A stretch of 64,000 nt of DNA from Metapseudomonas resinovorans DSM 21078. GTDB lineage: Bacteria > Pseudomonadota > Gammaproteobacteria > Pseudomonadales > Pseudomonadaceae. Below the pieces are notes generated by a model. That model made no database searches. It saw only the letters and a list, made by a program, of their open reading frames with translations, and was not told where the DNA came from. Of the stretch, positions 21,523-30,300 are shown one piece after another; within the stretch, counting starts at the first letter, position 1; every line of letters starts with the position of its first letter. Made by a program: the position numbers and the translations under genes. The DNA is taken from NCBI RefSeq assembly GCF_000423545.1, contig NZ_KE384031.1:29177-93176 (forward strand). Direction: 5' to 3'.

Positions 21523-22071
21523 ATGATCTTCGACGACTTTTCCATCAAGACACTGATCCGCCCTGTCCCTGACTTCCCCAAACCCGGTGTGGTATTCCGC
21601 GACATCACGCCCCTGTTCCAGTCGCCCCGCGCCCTGCGCCTGGTGGCCGACAGTTTTATCCAGCGTTATGTCGAGGCCGACTTCAGCCACATCGGCGCCA
21701 TGGACGCCCGCGGCTTCCTGATTGGCTCGATCATCGCCTACGAACTCAACAAGCCGCTGGTGCTCTTCCGCAAGCAGGGCAAGCTCCCGGCGGACGTGCT
21801 CTCCGAGCCTTACCAGACCGAATACGGCGAAGCCTTTCTTGAAGTCCACAGCGACAGCCTGTGCGACGGCGACAAGGTGCTGATTTTCGATGACCTGATC
21901 GCCACGGGCGGCACCCTGCTGGCTGCCACCCGGCTGGTCCGGCGCATGGGCGCCAGCGTGTTCGAGGCTGCAGCCATCATCGACCTGCCCGAACTGGGCG
22001 GCTCCGAGCGCCTTGCCGACGCTGGGATCCCCACCTTCGCCCTCACCGCCTTCGCACTCGACGAGCGCTGA
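21523..22071 (+). CDS. apt: Apt, adenine phosphoribosyltransferase
   Basis: Salvage enzyme converting adenine and PRPP to AMP. The 182 residues match the usual length. The PRPP-binding motif is [14 protein letters not shown], and the N-terminal [15 protein letters not shown] block is the family signature. ATG 21523 is chosen over a TTG six bases upstream. It follows anr on the same strand, as in P. aeruginosa. Confidence 0.96.
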   Translation: MIFDDFSIKTLIRPVPDFPKPGVVFRDITPLFQSPRALRLVADSFIQRYVEADFSHIGAMDARGFLIGSIIAYELNKPLVLFRKQGKLPADVLSEPYQTEYGEAFLEVHSDSLCDGDKVLIFDDLIATGGTLLAATRLVRRMGASVFEAAAIIDLPELGGSERLADAGIPTFALTAFALDER

Positions 22072-22318
22072 GAGACGGGCGGGGCCGTGCCAGCGGACCC
22101 GCCCCAACCGAAGCACGGCTGACCCACCCGGGTTACACCCCCTCCGACTGACGTTACCCCTCGCCCCAGCCCACGCCGCGATCACCCGCCGAAAGTTGGC
22201 GGCCAGCCCCTCGCGCCGCCCCGCACGATCCTCAATAGTTACATCGACTGATGGCACGGTTGCCGTGCCCACCGATAACAACGAATGGACGGCTCGCAGA
22301 GCCCGAGAGGATCCCCGC

Positions 22319-23155
22319 ATGACCGCCAGCGCCAGCGCTCCCCTGCCCAAAGCCAACTTCCCCGTGCGCCGCATGGACTTCAGCTTCGCGTCGACCCAGA
22401 AATACTGGTGGAGCGGCGATCCCTTCATGACCCACTTCATGAACAACCTGTCTTCGCTCTTCCCCTACGGTGAGAAGTTCTTCGTCGACAGCGTGCGTGC
22501 CGTGCGCGACCAGGTCAGTGACCCGCAACTGCAGAAGGACATCAGCGCCTTCATCGGCCAGGAAGCCATGCACTCCAAGGAACACGCGACTTATAACGAT
22601 TACGCCGCCGAACACGGTATCGACCTGGAACGCCTGGAACTGCGCATCAAGGTGCTGCTGGAATGGGTCACCCGCGTCACCACCAAGAAGCAGCGTCTGG
22701 CTGCCACCTGCGCCCTGGAACACTTCACCGCCACCATGGCCGAGCAACTGCTGCGCCGGGAAGACATCAACACCCAGATGGACGACCCGAAGATGTACAA
22801 GTTGTGGATGTGGCACGCCATCGAGGAGAACGAGCACAAGGCGGTTTGCTATGACGCTTACCAGGCAATCGGCGGCGGCTACCTGATCCGCACGTTGACC
22901 ATGTTCCTGACCACTTTCCTGTTCTTCGGCGTGATCATGACCTTTCAGGTCCACCTGATGCGCAAGGACGGCCAGCTGTTCAACTGGCGCAGCTGGGCTC
23001 GCGGCCTCAAGACCCTGCTCGGTCCGCGCAACGGCTACTTCCCGAAGATGATCAAGCCTTACCTGGACTACTACCGCCCCGGTTTCCATCCTTTCGACCA
23101 CGAGACCAAGGCGCTGGAGAAACGCTGGAAGGAGCGCCTCGGCTTCAACGGCTGA
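22319..23155 (+). CDS. Predicted metal-dependent hydrolase (PF10118-type)
   Basis: A 278-residue protein of the family annotated as predicted metal-dependent hydrolases. Helical, ferritin-like metal ligands are visible as EAMHSKEH (about residues 82-89), ALEHFTA and EENEHKA, the His/Glu pairs expected for a two-metal site. A hydrophobic stretch near residues 188-212 may attach it to the membrane. The ATG at 22319 opens MTASASAPL; the frame is open for another 300 bases upstream, but that part is proline/arginine-rich, overlaps the end of apt and is unlikely to be coding. The substrate is unknown. The 247 bases between apt and this gene show no other feature. Confidence 0.85.
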   Translation: MTASASAPLPKANFPVRRMDFSFASTQKYWWSGDPFMTHFMNNLSSLFPYGEKFFVDSVRAVRDQVSDPQLQKDISAFIGQEAMHSKEHATYNDYAAEHGIDLERLELRIKVLLEWVTRVTTKKQRLAATCALEHFTATMAEQLLRREDINTQMDDPKMYKLWMWHAIEENEHKAVCYDAYQAIGGGYLIRTLTMFLTTFLFFGVIMTFQVHLMRKDGQLFNWRSWARGLKTLLGPRNGYFPKMIKPYLDYYRPGFHPFDHETKALEKRWKERLGFNG

Positions 23156-23187
23156 CTGCCCTGCTGGTCCGACGCCCCAGCTGTGCT

Positions 23188-23274
23188 GTAGGGGCGATTT
23201 CAATCGCCAAGCGGGCCTCAGGCCCGCCCAGAGGCGTTCGACAGGGCAACGCCGTTGACCTTGGCGGCCCCTAC
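23188..23274. repeat. REP-like intergenic hairpin (GTAGGGGCGATTTCAATCGCC type)
   Basis: GTAGGGGCGATTTCAATCGCC at 23188-23208 includes the palindrome GGCGATT-TC-AATCGCC. GGGCCT/AGGCCC forms a second small hairpin, and the element closes with GGCGGCCCCTAC at 23263-23274, pairing with the first bases. It lies between convergent genes. Related units occur at 36534, 43530, 49722, 54227 and 56680. Confidence 0.75.
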
Positions 23275-23287
23275 GACAAAACTCGCT

Positions 23288-23989
23288 TCACCCCTCCTCG
23301 AAGAACTCCGCGAAGAACCCATCCAGCTCCCCCTCATAGCTGTCCAGCGAATACAGGGTGTCGGCCGCCAGCAGGTCCAGCAGGATCAGCCCATTGAGGC
23401 TGGAATCCTCCTCGGCAGCGGCACGCAAGCGGCCGGCCATGCCCAAGTTGACCTGGCGCAGGTTGCGGTACAGCTCGCGCAGCCCATCCATGTCCCAATC
23501 AGGTTCAAGGCCGCGCTGCCGGCGCAAATGCTGCCCTAGCAGATAGGTACCCAGGGAGCGGTAGAGGGTCTCAGCCGAGGTGCTGAACGGCCAGTGGAAC
23601 CATGCCATCGCCCGCAGCATCCGGGTATGGGGACAACCGCTCGTCGCCCCGAGCAGACCGAGTAGCGAGCCCAGGGCCCGTTGCAGCGTGGTCTGCTGGC
23701 GAATCTCCCGCCCGCGCCAGAATACCGCCATCTGCACCTCCTCGTAGGAAGGCGAATGTGCCAGCACTGCCACTGGCCGTGCCAGGGCCCGCGCAAAGGG
23801 ACAGTCACGCACCTCGGTGGTCTTCAGCGGGCAATGGCTGCATTGCTGGAAGCCCAGCCGCGCCCAGTCCGGCCCGTTGTCCAGGTATTGCTCAGTGCCC
23901 GCCAGGTCCACCTCATGCGCCCAGAGGTGGCCATCCGGGAATCGGAACTCGTAGCGAACCTGTGCCTCAGCCCTCGACTCCAGCTCCAT
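23288..23989 (-). CDS. Conserved hypothetical protein with cysteine cluster
   Basis: A 233-residue soluble protein that I do not assign to a named family. The first 60 residues look like a small beta domain (VRYEFRFPDGHLWAHEVDL), followed by CSHCPL at about residues 50-55 and DCPF near 62, a Cys arrangement that could hold a metal. The remaining C-terminal part is mostly helical with an acidic end (EGELDGFFAEFFEEG). No signal peptide or membrane span. It faces away from the signalling operon starting at 24157, with 167 bases between starts, so it could be co-regulated with it; this is inference only. Confidence 0.75.
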   Translation of the reverse strand: MELESRAEAQVRYEFRFPDGHLWAHEVDLAGTEQYLDNGPDWARLGFQQCSHCPLKTTEVRDCPFARALARPVAVLAHSPSYEEVQMAVFWRGREIRQQTTLQRALGSLLGLLGATSGCPHTRMLRAMAWFHWPFSTSAETLYRSLGTYLLGQHLRRQRGLEPDWDMDGLRELYRNLRQVNLGMAGRLRAAAEEDSSLNGLILLDLLAADTLYSLDSYEGELDGFFAEFFEEG

Positions 23990-24156
23990 GGTCTACCCTT
24001 GCTCACCTGTTGAAGGGAAATTTCAGCGCCATCCAACACGAAATTCGACGAGATTCAGACGCCTGAAATCTGTCATACACTTCGTACAACAAAGTCGGAC
24101 AAGCGCCAGAATTCAACCCCGACAACAGTTCTACAGCGAAAAAAGCGGGCGACATC

Positions 24157-25431
24157 ATGGAAAGCAGCCCTTTGGATCTTGCCGGAGCCCTGGTTGAACG
24201 GATCGAGGTGGGCGTCATCATCCTCGACCAGGAGCTGCGCGTACTTCACTGGAACGACTTCGTCAGCCAGCGCAGCGGCAAGGCGCTGGGGCCTGCCCGG
24301 TATCAACCGCTGACGTGGGTCTTCCCGGAAGCGGACACCCCACGCCTCGGCCAGATGGTGGCCAAGGCCCGCGAACAGGGCCTCCACGCCTACACCCACT
24401 GGCGCGAAGACCCCTACCTGATCCAGCTGCCCTACAACCCCGAAGGCCAGGTGACGCCCCTGCGCCTGCAGAGCACCCTGCTCTTCCCCTTCGATTGTGC
24501 GGGCGAACGCTATTTCGGCCTGCTGCTTTACGACACCACCGAGTTCGCTCGCTCCAACGACCAGTTGGCCGCAGCCCTAAACGCCCTGGGCAGCAAGCAA
24601 CTGGAGCAGGATCAACTGGTCCACAAGCTGGAGAAGGCCAACGCCCAGTTGCTGCAATCGGAGAAGCTCGCCGCCATCGGCCAGTTGGCAGCTGGCGTGG
24701 CCCACGAGATCAACAACCCCATCGGCTACGTCTTCTCCAACCTCAAGACCCTCACCGGCTACGTCAACGACCTGCTGCGCATCGTCGACGCCGTGGACGG
24801 CGTCGGCAGCCTGGAAGAACTGCAGCAGCTCAAGCGCAGCCTGGAGTACGACTACATCCGCAACGATGTCGAAGCCCTGATCCACGAATCCGAGGACGGT
24901 ATCGATCGGGTCAAGAAGATCATCACCGCCCTCAAGGATTTCTCGCACATCGAAGAAGAAGAGTTCCGCGCGGCCGACCTGCACAAAGGCTTCGACAGCA
25001 CCCTCAACCTGGTCAACAACGAACTCAAGTACAAGGCCGAAGTCGTGCGCGAGTATGGGGAGCTGCCGCTGGTGGAATGCATCCCCTCGCAGATCAACCA
25101 GGTGGTGATGAACCTGCTGATCAACGCCGCCCACGCCATCGAAAGCTTTGGCCGCATCACCCTGCGCAGCGGCCACCAGGGCGATTGGATCTGGCTGGAA
25201 GTCGAAGACAACGGCAAGGGCATCGACCCCACCATCCTCCATCGCATCTACGAACCCTTCTTCACCACCAAGCCGGTGGGCAAAGGCACAGGCCTTGGCC
25301 TCGCGCTTTCCTACAACATCGTGCAGAAGCACAACGGCCGCATCGAAGTAGCGAGCCAACCCGGCCAGGGCACCCGCTTCCGCGTCTGGCTGCCGCAGCA
25401 CCAACCCCAGCCCGGCGGGTCGCAAGCATGA
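24157..25431 (+). CDS. Soluble sensor histidine kinase with N-terminal PAS-like domain
   Basis: A 424-residue cytoplasmic kinase with no membrane span. Residues about 5-130 look like a PAS sensor (GVIILDQELRVLHWNDF). A coiled coil at about 140-165 leads to the HisKA helix with phospho-acceptor His183 in GVAHEINNP. The ATP-binding domain has an N-box (MNLLINAAHAIE), G1 (VEDNGKGID) and G2 (GKGTGLGLALS) motifs, so it should be active. The stop overlaps the next gene's ATG (ATGA). Its partners are probably the three receiver domains encoded immediately downstream. Confidence 0.93.
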   Translation: MESSPLDLAGALVERIEVGVIILDQELRVLHWNDFVSQRSGKALGPARYQPLTWVFPEADTPRLGQMVAKAREQGLHAYTHWREDPYLIQLPYNPEGQVTPLRLQSTLLFPFDCAGERYFGLLLYDTTEFARSNDQLAAALNALGSKQLEQDQLVHKLEKANAQLLQSEKLAAIGQLAAGVAHEINNPIGYVFSNLKTLTGYVNDLLRIVDAVDGVGSLEELQQLKRSLEYDYIRNDVEALIHESEDGIDRVKKIITALKDFSHIEEEEFRAADLHKGFDSTLNLVNNELKYKAEVVREYGELPLVECIPSQINQVVMNLLINAAHAIESFGRITLRSGHQGDWIWLEVEDNGKGIDPTILHRIYEPFFTTKPVGKGTGLGLALSYNIVQKHNGRIEVASQPGQGTRFRVWLPQHQPQPGGSQA

Positions 25432-26765
25432 GCGAAGCCCGGCACCGCCCCACCCTGCTGCTGGTGGATGACGAAGAACACATCCTCAGCGCGCTGCGTC
25501 GCGTCCTGCGTGGCGAACCCTACGAACTGCTCACGGCCACCGGCGGCACCGAGGCCCTCGCGCTGCTGGCCGCGAACGATGTGGACCTCGTGGTCTCCGA
25601 TGCGCGCATGCCCGGCCTCGATGGCCCCGCCCTGCTGGCTGAAGTACAGCAGCGCTGGCCGAGCACCCTGCGCCTGATGCTAACCGGGGCCACTGATCTG
25701 GACACCAGCATCCGCGCCATCAACCAGGGGCGGATCTACCGGTATCTGGGCAAACCCTGGAATGACGACGAACTGCGCTTCACCCTGCGCCAGGCCCTGG
25801 CTCACCAGCATGCCGAACGCGAACACCAGCGCCTGGAACGCCTCACCCTGGAGCAGAATCGCAGCCTGCAGGAACTCAACGCCAGCCTGGAGCAACGCGT
25901 CCGCGACCGCACCGCCGAGTTGCAGCAGACCGCCGACATGCTCGACCTGGCCTACGACGAGTTGCGCCATAGCTACGTGACGGCCACCGAAGTCTTCTCA
26001 TCCCTGCTCAGCCAGCGCCTGCCGGGCGACAAACAAGGCAACGCCCAGGTCATCGCCCTGGTGCGCGCCTATGCCAGCGAGCACCAGTTGCCGGAAACGG
26101 ACAGTCGCGATCTGGCCATGGCCGCCGCCCTCTACAACCTTGGCAAGTTGACCTGGGACGACCACCTGTTGATCCGCCCCAGCGACCTGTTGCACCGCGA
26201 AGAGCGGGAACGCTACTGCCGTTACCCACTGCTGGGCGAAAGCCTGCTGATGGCCCTGGAACCCCTGCACGATGCTGGACGACTGATCCGCCACCATCAG
26301 GAGCGCTGGAACGGCACCGGCTTCCCCGACCAGTTGCGCGGCCAGGACATCCCCTTCGGCGCCCGCCTGCTCAAGCTGGCGGTGGACTTCGTCGAACTGC
26401 AATGCGGCCTGGTGCTGCAACGCCCGCTGCAGCGCCAGGAATCCCTGCAGTTCCTCGCCCGCTATGCAGGGCGGCTCTACGACCCGCAGCTCTCCCAGCA
26501 ATTCATCGACCTCTGCACCCGCTGCGCACCAGACCTGCCGGAGGCCGACACGAGCATCCTCGCCGTCGATACCCGGCGCCTGGAACCGGGCATGGTCCTG
26601 GCCCGCAACCTCCAGGCCGAGAGCGGCATGCTCCTGCTCAATGCCGGCAAGCAGCTCAGCCGCACCCTGATCGACAAGCTCATCGCCTTCGAGGCCAGCG
26701 AAGGTGCGCGCTACACCCTCCACGTCCGCCTGTCCGAGGCTGACGCGAGCCCGGCCAAGGAGTAA
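25428..26765 (+). CDS. Response regulator with degenerate HD-GYP-type output domain
   Basis: A 445-residue protein starting at ATG 25428; the long frame open upstream is a shifted reading of the kinase gene. Residues about 1-125 are a receiver with phospho-acceptor Asp58 and an RpfG-type LGKPWNDDEL end. A coiled coil spans about 125-175, then an HD-GYP-like domain. In active enzymes the metal-binding HD pair lies in HDIGK; here it is YNLGK (Tyr236, Asn237). The later HP ligand is YP, and the final VADxxDA is AVDFVE. The HH pair (289-290) and WNGTGFP remain. Cyclic di-GMP hydrolysis is therefore doubtful, and a binding or regulatory role is more likely. Confidence 0.88.
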   Translation: MSEARHRPTLLLVDDEEHILSALRRVLRGEPYELLTATGGTEALALLAANDVDLVVSDARMPGLDGPALLAEVQQRWPSTLRLMLTGATDLDTSIRAINQGRIYRYLGKPWNDDELRFTLRQALAHQHAEREHQRLERLTLEQNRSLQELNASLEQRVRDRTAELQQTADMLDLAYDELRHSYVTATEVFSSLLSQRLPGDKQGNAQVIALVRAYASEHQLPETDSRDLAMAAALYNLGKLTWDDHLLIRPSDLLHREERERYCRYPLLGESLLMALEPLHDAGRLIRHHQERWNGTGFPDQLRGQDIPFGARLLKLAVDFVELQCGLVLQRPLQRQESLQFLARYAGRLYDPQLSQQFIDLCTRCAPDLPEADTSILAVDTRRLEPGMVLARNLQAESGMLLLNAGKQLSRTLIDKLIAFEASEGARYTLHVRLSEADASPAKE

Positions 26766-26770
26766 CACCG

Positions 26771-27307
26771 ATGATCAAGATCCAGCTGGTGGACGACGAA
26801 CCCCACATCCTCAGTGCCCTGCAGCGCCAGCTGCGCCCCCAGGGCTGGGTCCTGCATACCTTCGACAAGCCCGAAGCCGCGCTCGCGGCCCTGGCCGAGC
26901 ACCAGTACGCCGCCATCATCTGCGACCTCAACATGCCGCAACTGGATGGCCTGACGTACCTGCAATTCGCCCGGCAGCGCCAGCCAGACGCCCTGCGCAT
27001 GCTGCTCAGCGCCCATGGCGACCGCACCACACTGATGCAGGCGATCAATCGCGCCGAGGTCTATCGCTTCCTCTCCAAGCCCTGGGAGAACCACGACATC
27101 GAAAGCGCCCTCCAGGCCGCCGTCGACCTTTACCAACTGCGCGACGAGAACCGCCGCCTGCTGGACCAGGTGCGCGGCCAGCAGAACACCCTCGACCGCC
27201 AGCGCCGCGAACTGCTACGCCTGGAGATCGAGCACCCCGGCCTCACCCGCGTGCGGCGCGACGCCGACGGCGCCGTGCTGCTGGAGGGCTACGACCTGGA
27301 TGACTGA
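26771..27307 (+). CDS. Response regulator, receiver domain with short coiled-coil tail
   Basis: A 178-residue protein. Residues 1-120 are an RpfG-type receiver with Asp52 as phospho-acceptor, VDDE acidic pocket and LSKPWENHDIE end. A charged helix follows (about 125-155), then a short tail without a recognised output domain. It may act as a phosphate shuttle or sink, or as an adaptor between the kinase and the large GGDEF/EAL protein that overlaps its last eight bases. Confidence 0.9.
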   Translation: MIKIQLVDDEPHILSALQRQLRPQGWVLHTFDKPEAALAALAEHQYAAIICDLNMPQLDGLTYLQFARQRQPDALRMLLSAHGDRTTLMQAINRAEVYRFLSKPWENHDIESALQAAVDLYQLRDENRRLLDQVRGQQNTLDRQRRELLRLEIEHPGLTRVRRDADGAVLLEGYDLDD

Positions 27308-30300
27308 TCCCGATCAGTCAGGACCACTCCCGCCACCGGAACGGCACCTCTCCATGGCCAAGCACAACCGCGAGCTCAGCTACCAAGCCTACCTGCACTG
27401 CCTGGCCTTCGCCCTGATGGCCCAGGGCGTCATCAGCCTGATTTTCTTCCTGACCAAGGCCAGCCCCGCACGCTACGAACTCGTGCTGGTGCCCGACAGC
27501 GCCCTGATCACCCTCTTCGCCGGCATCGCCCTGCTGAGCGCGACCCGTGGCCTGCACCGGCTCTCGCTACTGGCGAGCCTGGCGCTGATCACCCTGGCCG
27601 GCTACAGCCTCGGGCACAACGTCCTCGCTGGCGGCAGCGAGCACGGTCGCTCGCTGGTCAGCGGCTACTGGCGCATTCGCAGCGAGCTGGCGATCGTCGC
27701 CTGCCTGTTCGGCCTGGCCATGCTTCTGGCCGTTACCCGCCAGGGCGGCCGCTGGCTCAGCCAGCTCTGCGGGCTCGCCCTGATCGGCCTCGCGCTGCTC
27801 TCGCAGATTTCCCTGCTGGGCGCCAGCCACGGCCTGCCACGCTTCGCCTTCCGCCCGGAGTACGGGCATATCGCCAACCTCTTCATCGCCCTGCTCGGGG
27901 TCGGTGTGCTGCTGCTCTGCGCCCTGCCCGACGAGCGCCGGCGCCTGCTCGACCGGCGCGCCACGACCACCGGCCTGCTCGGAGCCCTGATCACCTGCAT
28001 CGGCTGGTTCCTCCTCAGCCAGAACGAGATCGCCACGCTCAACGCCCACAGCCACCAACTGCTACTGCGCGCCCAGTCCTCCATCGAGAACACCCTCACC
28101 GTGCGCCTGCAGCTGATGCAGCGCATGGCCGACCGCTGGCACAGCCTGCCAGGCCCGTTGCCGGATGCGCTGTGGCATCAGGAGTCCAGCGGCTATCTGC
28201 GCGATTTCCCCAACATCAACCTGATCGCGTTGCTCGACGCCGATCTCAAGCCGCTCCGACAGCAGATTCGCCACCCGCGCGCCGGCGACTGGCTGACGCG
28301 TTTTCTCGCCCAGAAGGAGCAGCGTAACTGGCTGCAGCAGGTGCGCCAGGGCAAGGGTGCGCTGATGAGCACGGTGCAGAGCTTCAGCGCCACCGACAAC
28401 AGCACCCTGGTGGCCACTCCCCTGCGGATCGAAGGCCAGCCCGCCGCCCTGCTGGTGGCCGGGCTGGACATCGGCGCGACCCTGGATCGCCAACTGGGTC
28501 GTGACCTGGACGGCTTCGTGCTGGAGGTCTTCGAAGGTTCCAGGCGCATCTATGCGTCCCGCTCCGGCAGCGATGGCCACAGCCTGTTCCCGGTGGGCGA
28601 ACAACGCGCCGACCTCGGTCCTGAAGGACGCTGGCAACTGCGCACCTACCAGGCCCTGCCACGCAGCGATTACGCCGCGGTCTACCTGCCAGCGCTGCTC
28701 ATGCTTTTCGGCCTGGGCCTGACCTTTCTGCTGATGGTCAGCCAAAGCTTTTCGCGCCTGGCCATCGAGCGCAGCCAGCGCCTGCGCGAAAGCAACCGCG
28801 AACTGGAGCTGAGCCTGCAGCACCAGGCCCGTCTGCAAGCGCAGAACCAACGGATCATGGACCACTCCATGGACGTGCTCTGTTCCATCGACGCCGCCGA
28901 GCGCTTTACCCAGATCAGCCCCTCCTGCCACAGCGTGCTCGGCTACCGGCCCGAGGAAATGATCGGTCGCCCCTACACCGACTTCATCCGCGATGAGGAC
29001 CGCGAGCGCACCCGCGGCGACATCCAGGCCATTATCCGCGGGGAATCCTGGGACGCCGTGCGCAACCGTTGCCAGCGCAAGGACGGCAGCGAGGTCCACC
29101 TGCTCTGGTCCGCCGGCTGGTCGGAAAGCGAGCGAACGCTGTTCGCCGTCGCCCACGACATCACCAGCCTGGTACGCCACGAAGCCTATGCCGAAGATCA
29201 GCGCGACATCCTCAGCATGATCTCGACCGACCAGCCGCTGCGTGAAATCCTCAAGGCTATCTGCCTGATGAGCGAAACCCTGGACCCGTCCGCACTCTGT
29301 TCGGTGCTGCTGGTGGATGGCGAGCACAAGCGTTTGCGCCTGGGCGCCGCGCCAAGCCTCCCCGACGCCTTCAACCAGGCGCTGGACGGCCAGCCCATCG
29401 GTCCCTTGGCGGGGGCCTGCGGCACCGCCGTGTTCCGTCGGCAGATGGTGGTCAGCAAAGACATCAGTGAAGACCCGCTCTGGCACGAGCACCGCGACCA
29501 GGCCCTGCGCCACGGCCTGCGCGCCTGCTGGGCGATCCCGCTAATAGCACACCATGGCGATGTGCTCGGCACCTTTGCCGTCTACCTGCACCAGCCGTGC
29601 GCCCCGGACGATGAGTCCCTGCAACTGATCGGCACCGCCGGACAATTGGCAGCCATCGCCATCGAACGCCAGAACGACCGCCTCCGCCTGCTGGAAAGCG
29701 AGCAGCGCTACCGCTCGCTGTTCATCTTCAACCCCGACCCGGTGTTCTCCCTCGACCGCGAAGGGCGCTTCCTCAGCCTTAATCAGGCCGGCTGCGAGCT
29801 GATCGACTACAGCGAATCGGAACTGCTCGGCCAACTCTTCTCCAGCCTGGTGCTCGAAACCGACATCGACTACGCCCGCCAGCACTTTCGCAGCACGCTC
29901 GACGGCAAGGCACAACGCTACGAGGTCCACTGCCACAACCGAGCCGGTGATGTACTGGAACTGGACATCACCCTCCTGCCTATCGTCATAGAGGGCCGAA
30001 TAGTCGGCGTATTCGGCATCGCCAAGGACATTGGCGAACGCAACCGCATGACCCGCGCCCTGCAAGTCACCCTGACCCAGTCGGAGCGCAAGGCCTTGCT
30101 GCTCCGAGGCCTGAGCGAGACTGCCCTGCGCATCGGCGGCATCCTCGATACCCGCACCCTGCTGGACTTCATGTGCGAACAACTGCGCCTGCTGGTCGGC
30201 GCCCACCAGTCACTGCTCGACCTGAGCGATGGGCAGGGCCTGAGCACCTTTTCCCTGTCCGCCAAATACCAGGCCTGGCAAGACCCTCAGCTACCGGCAG

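Noticed and set aside
22013..22318. N-terminal extension of the predicted metal hydrolase
   Set aside because: Pro/Arg/Thr-rich translation overlapping the end of apt; the family start is at 22319.
24315..25427. Upstream extension of the response-regulator frame
   Set aside because: The sequence before ATG 25428 is a shifted reading of the kinase gene (Arg/Pro/His-rich); the receiver starts at MSEARHRPTLLLVDDEE.
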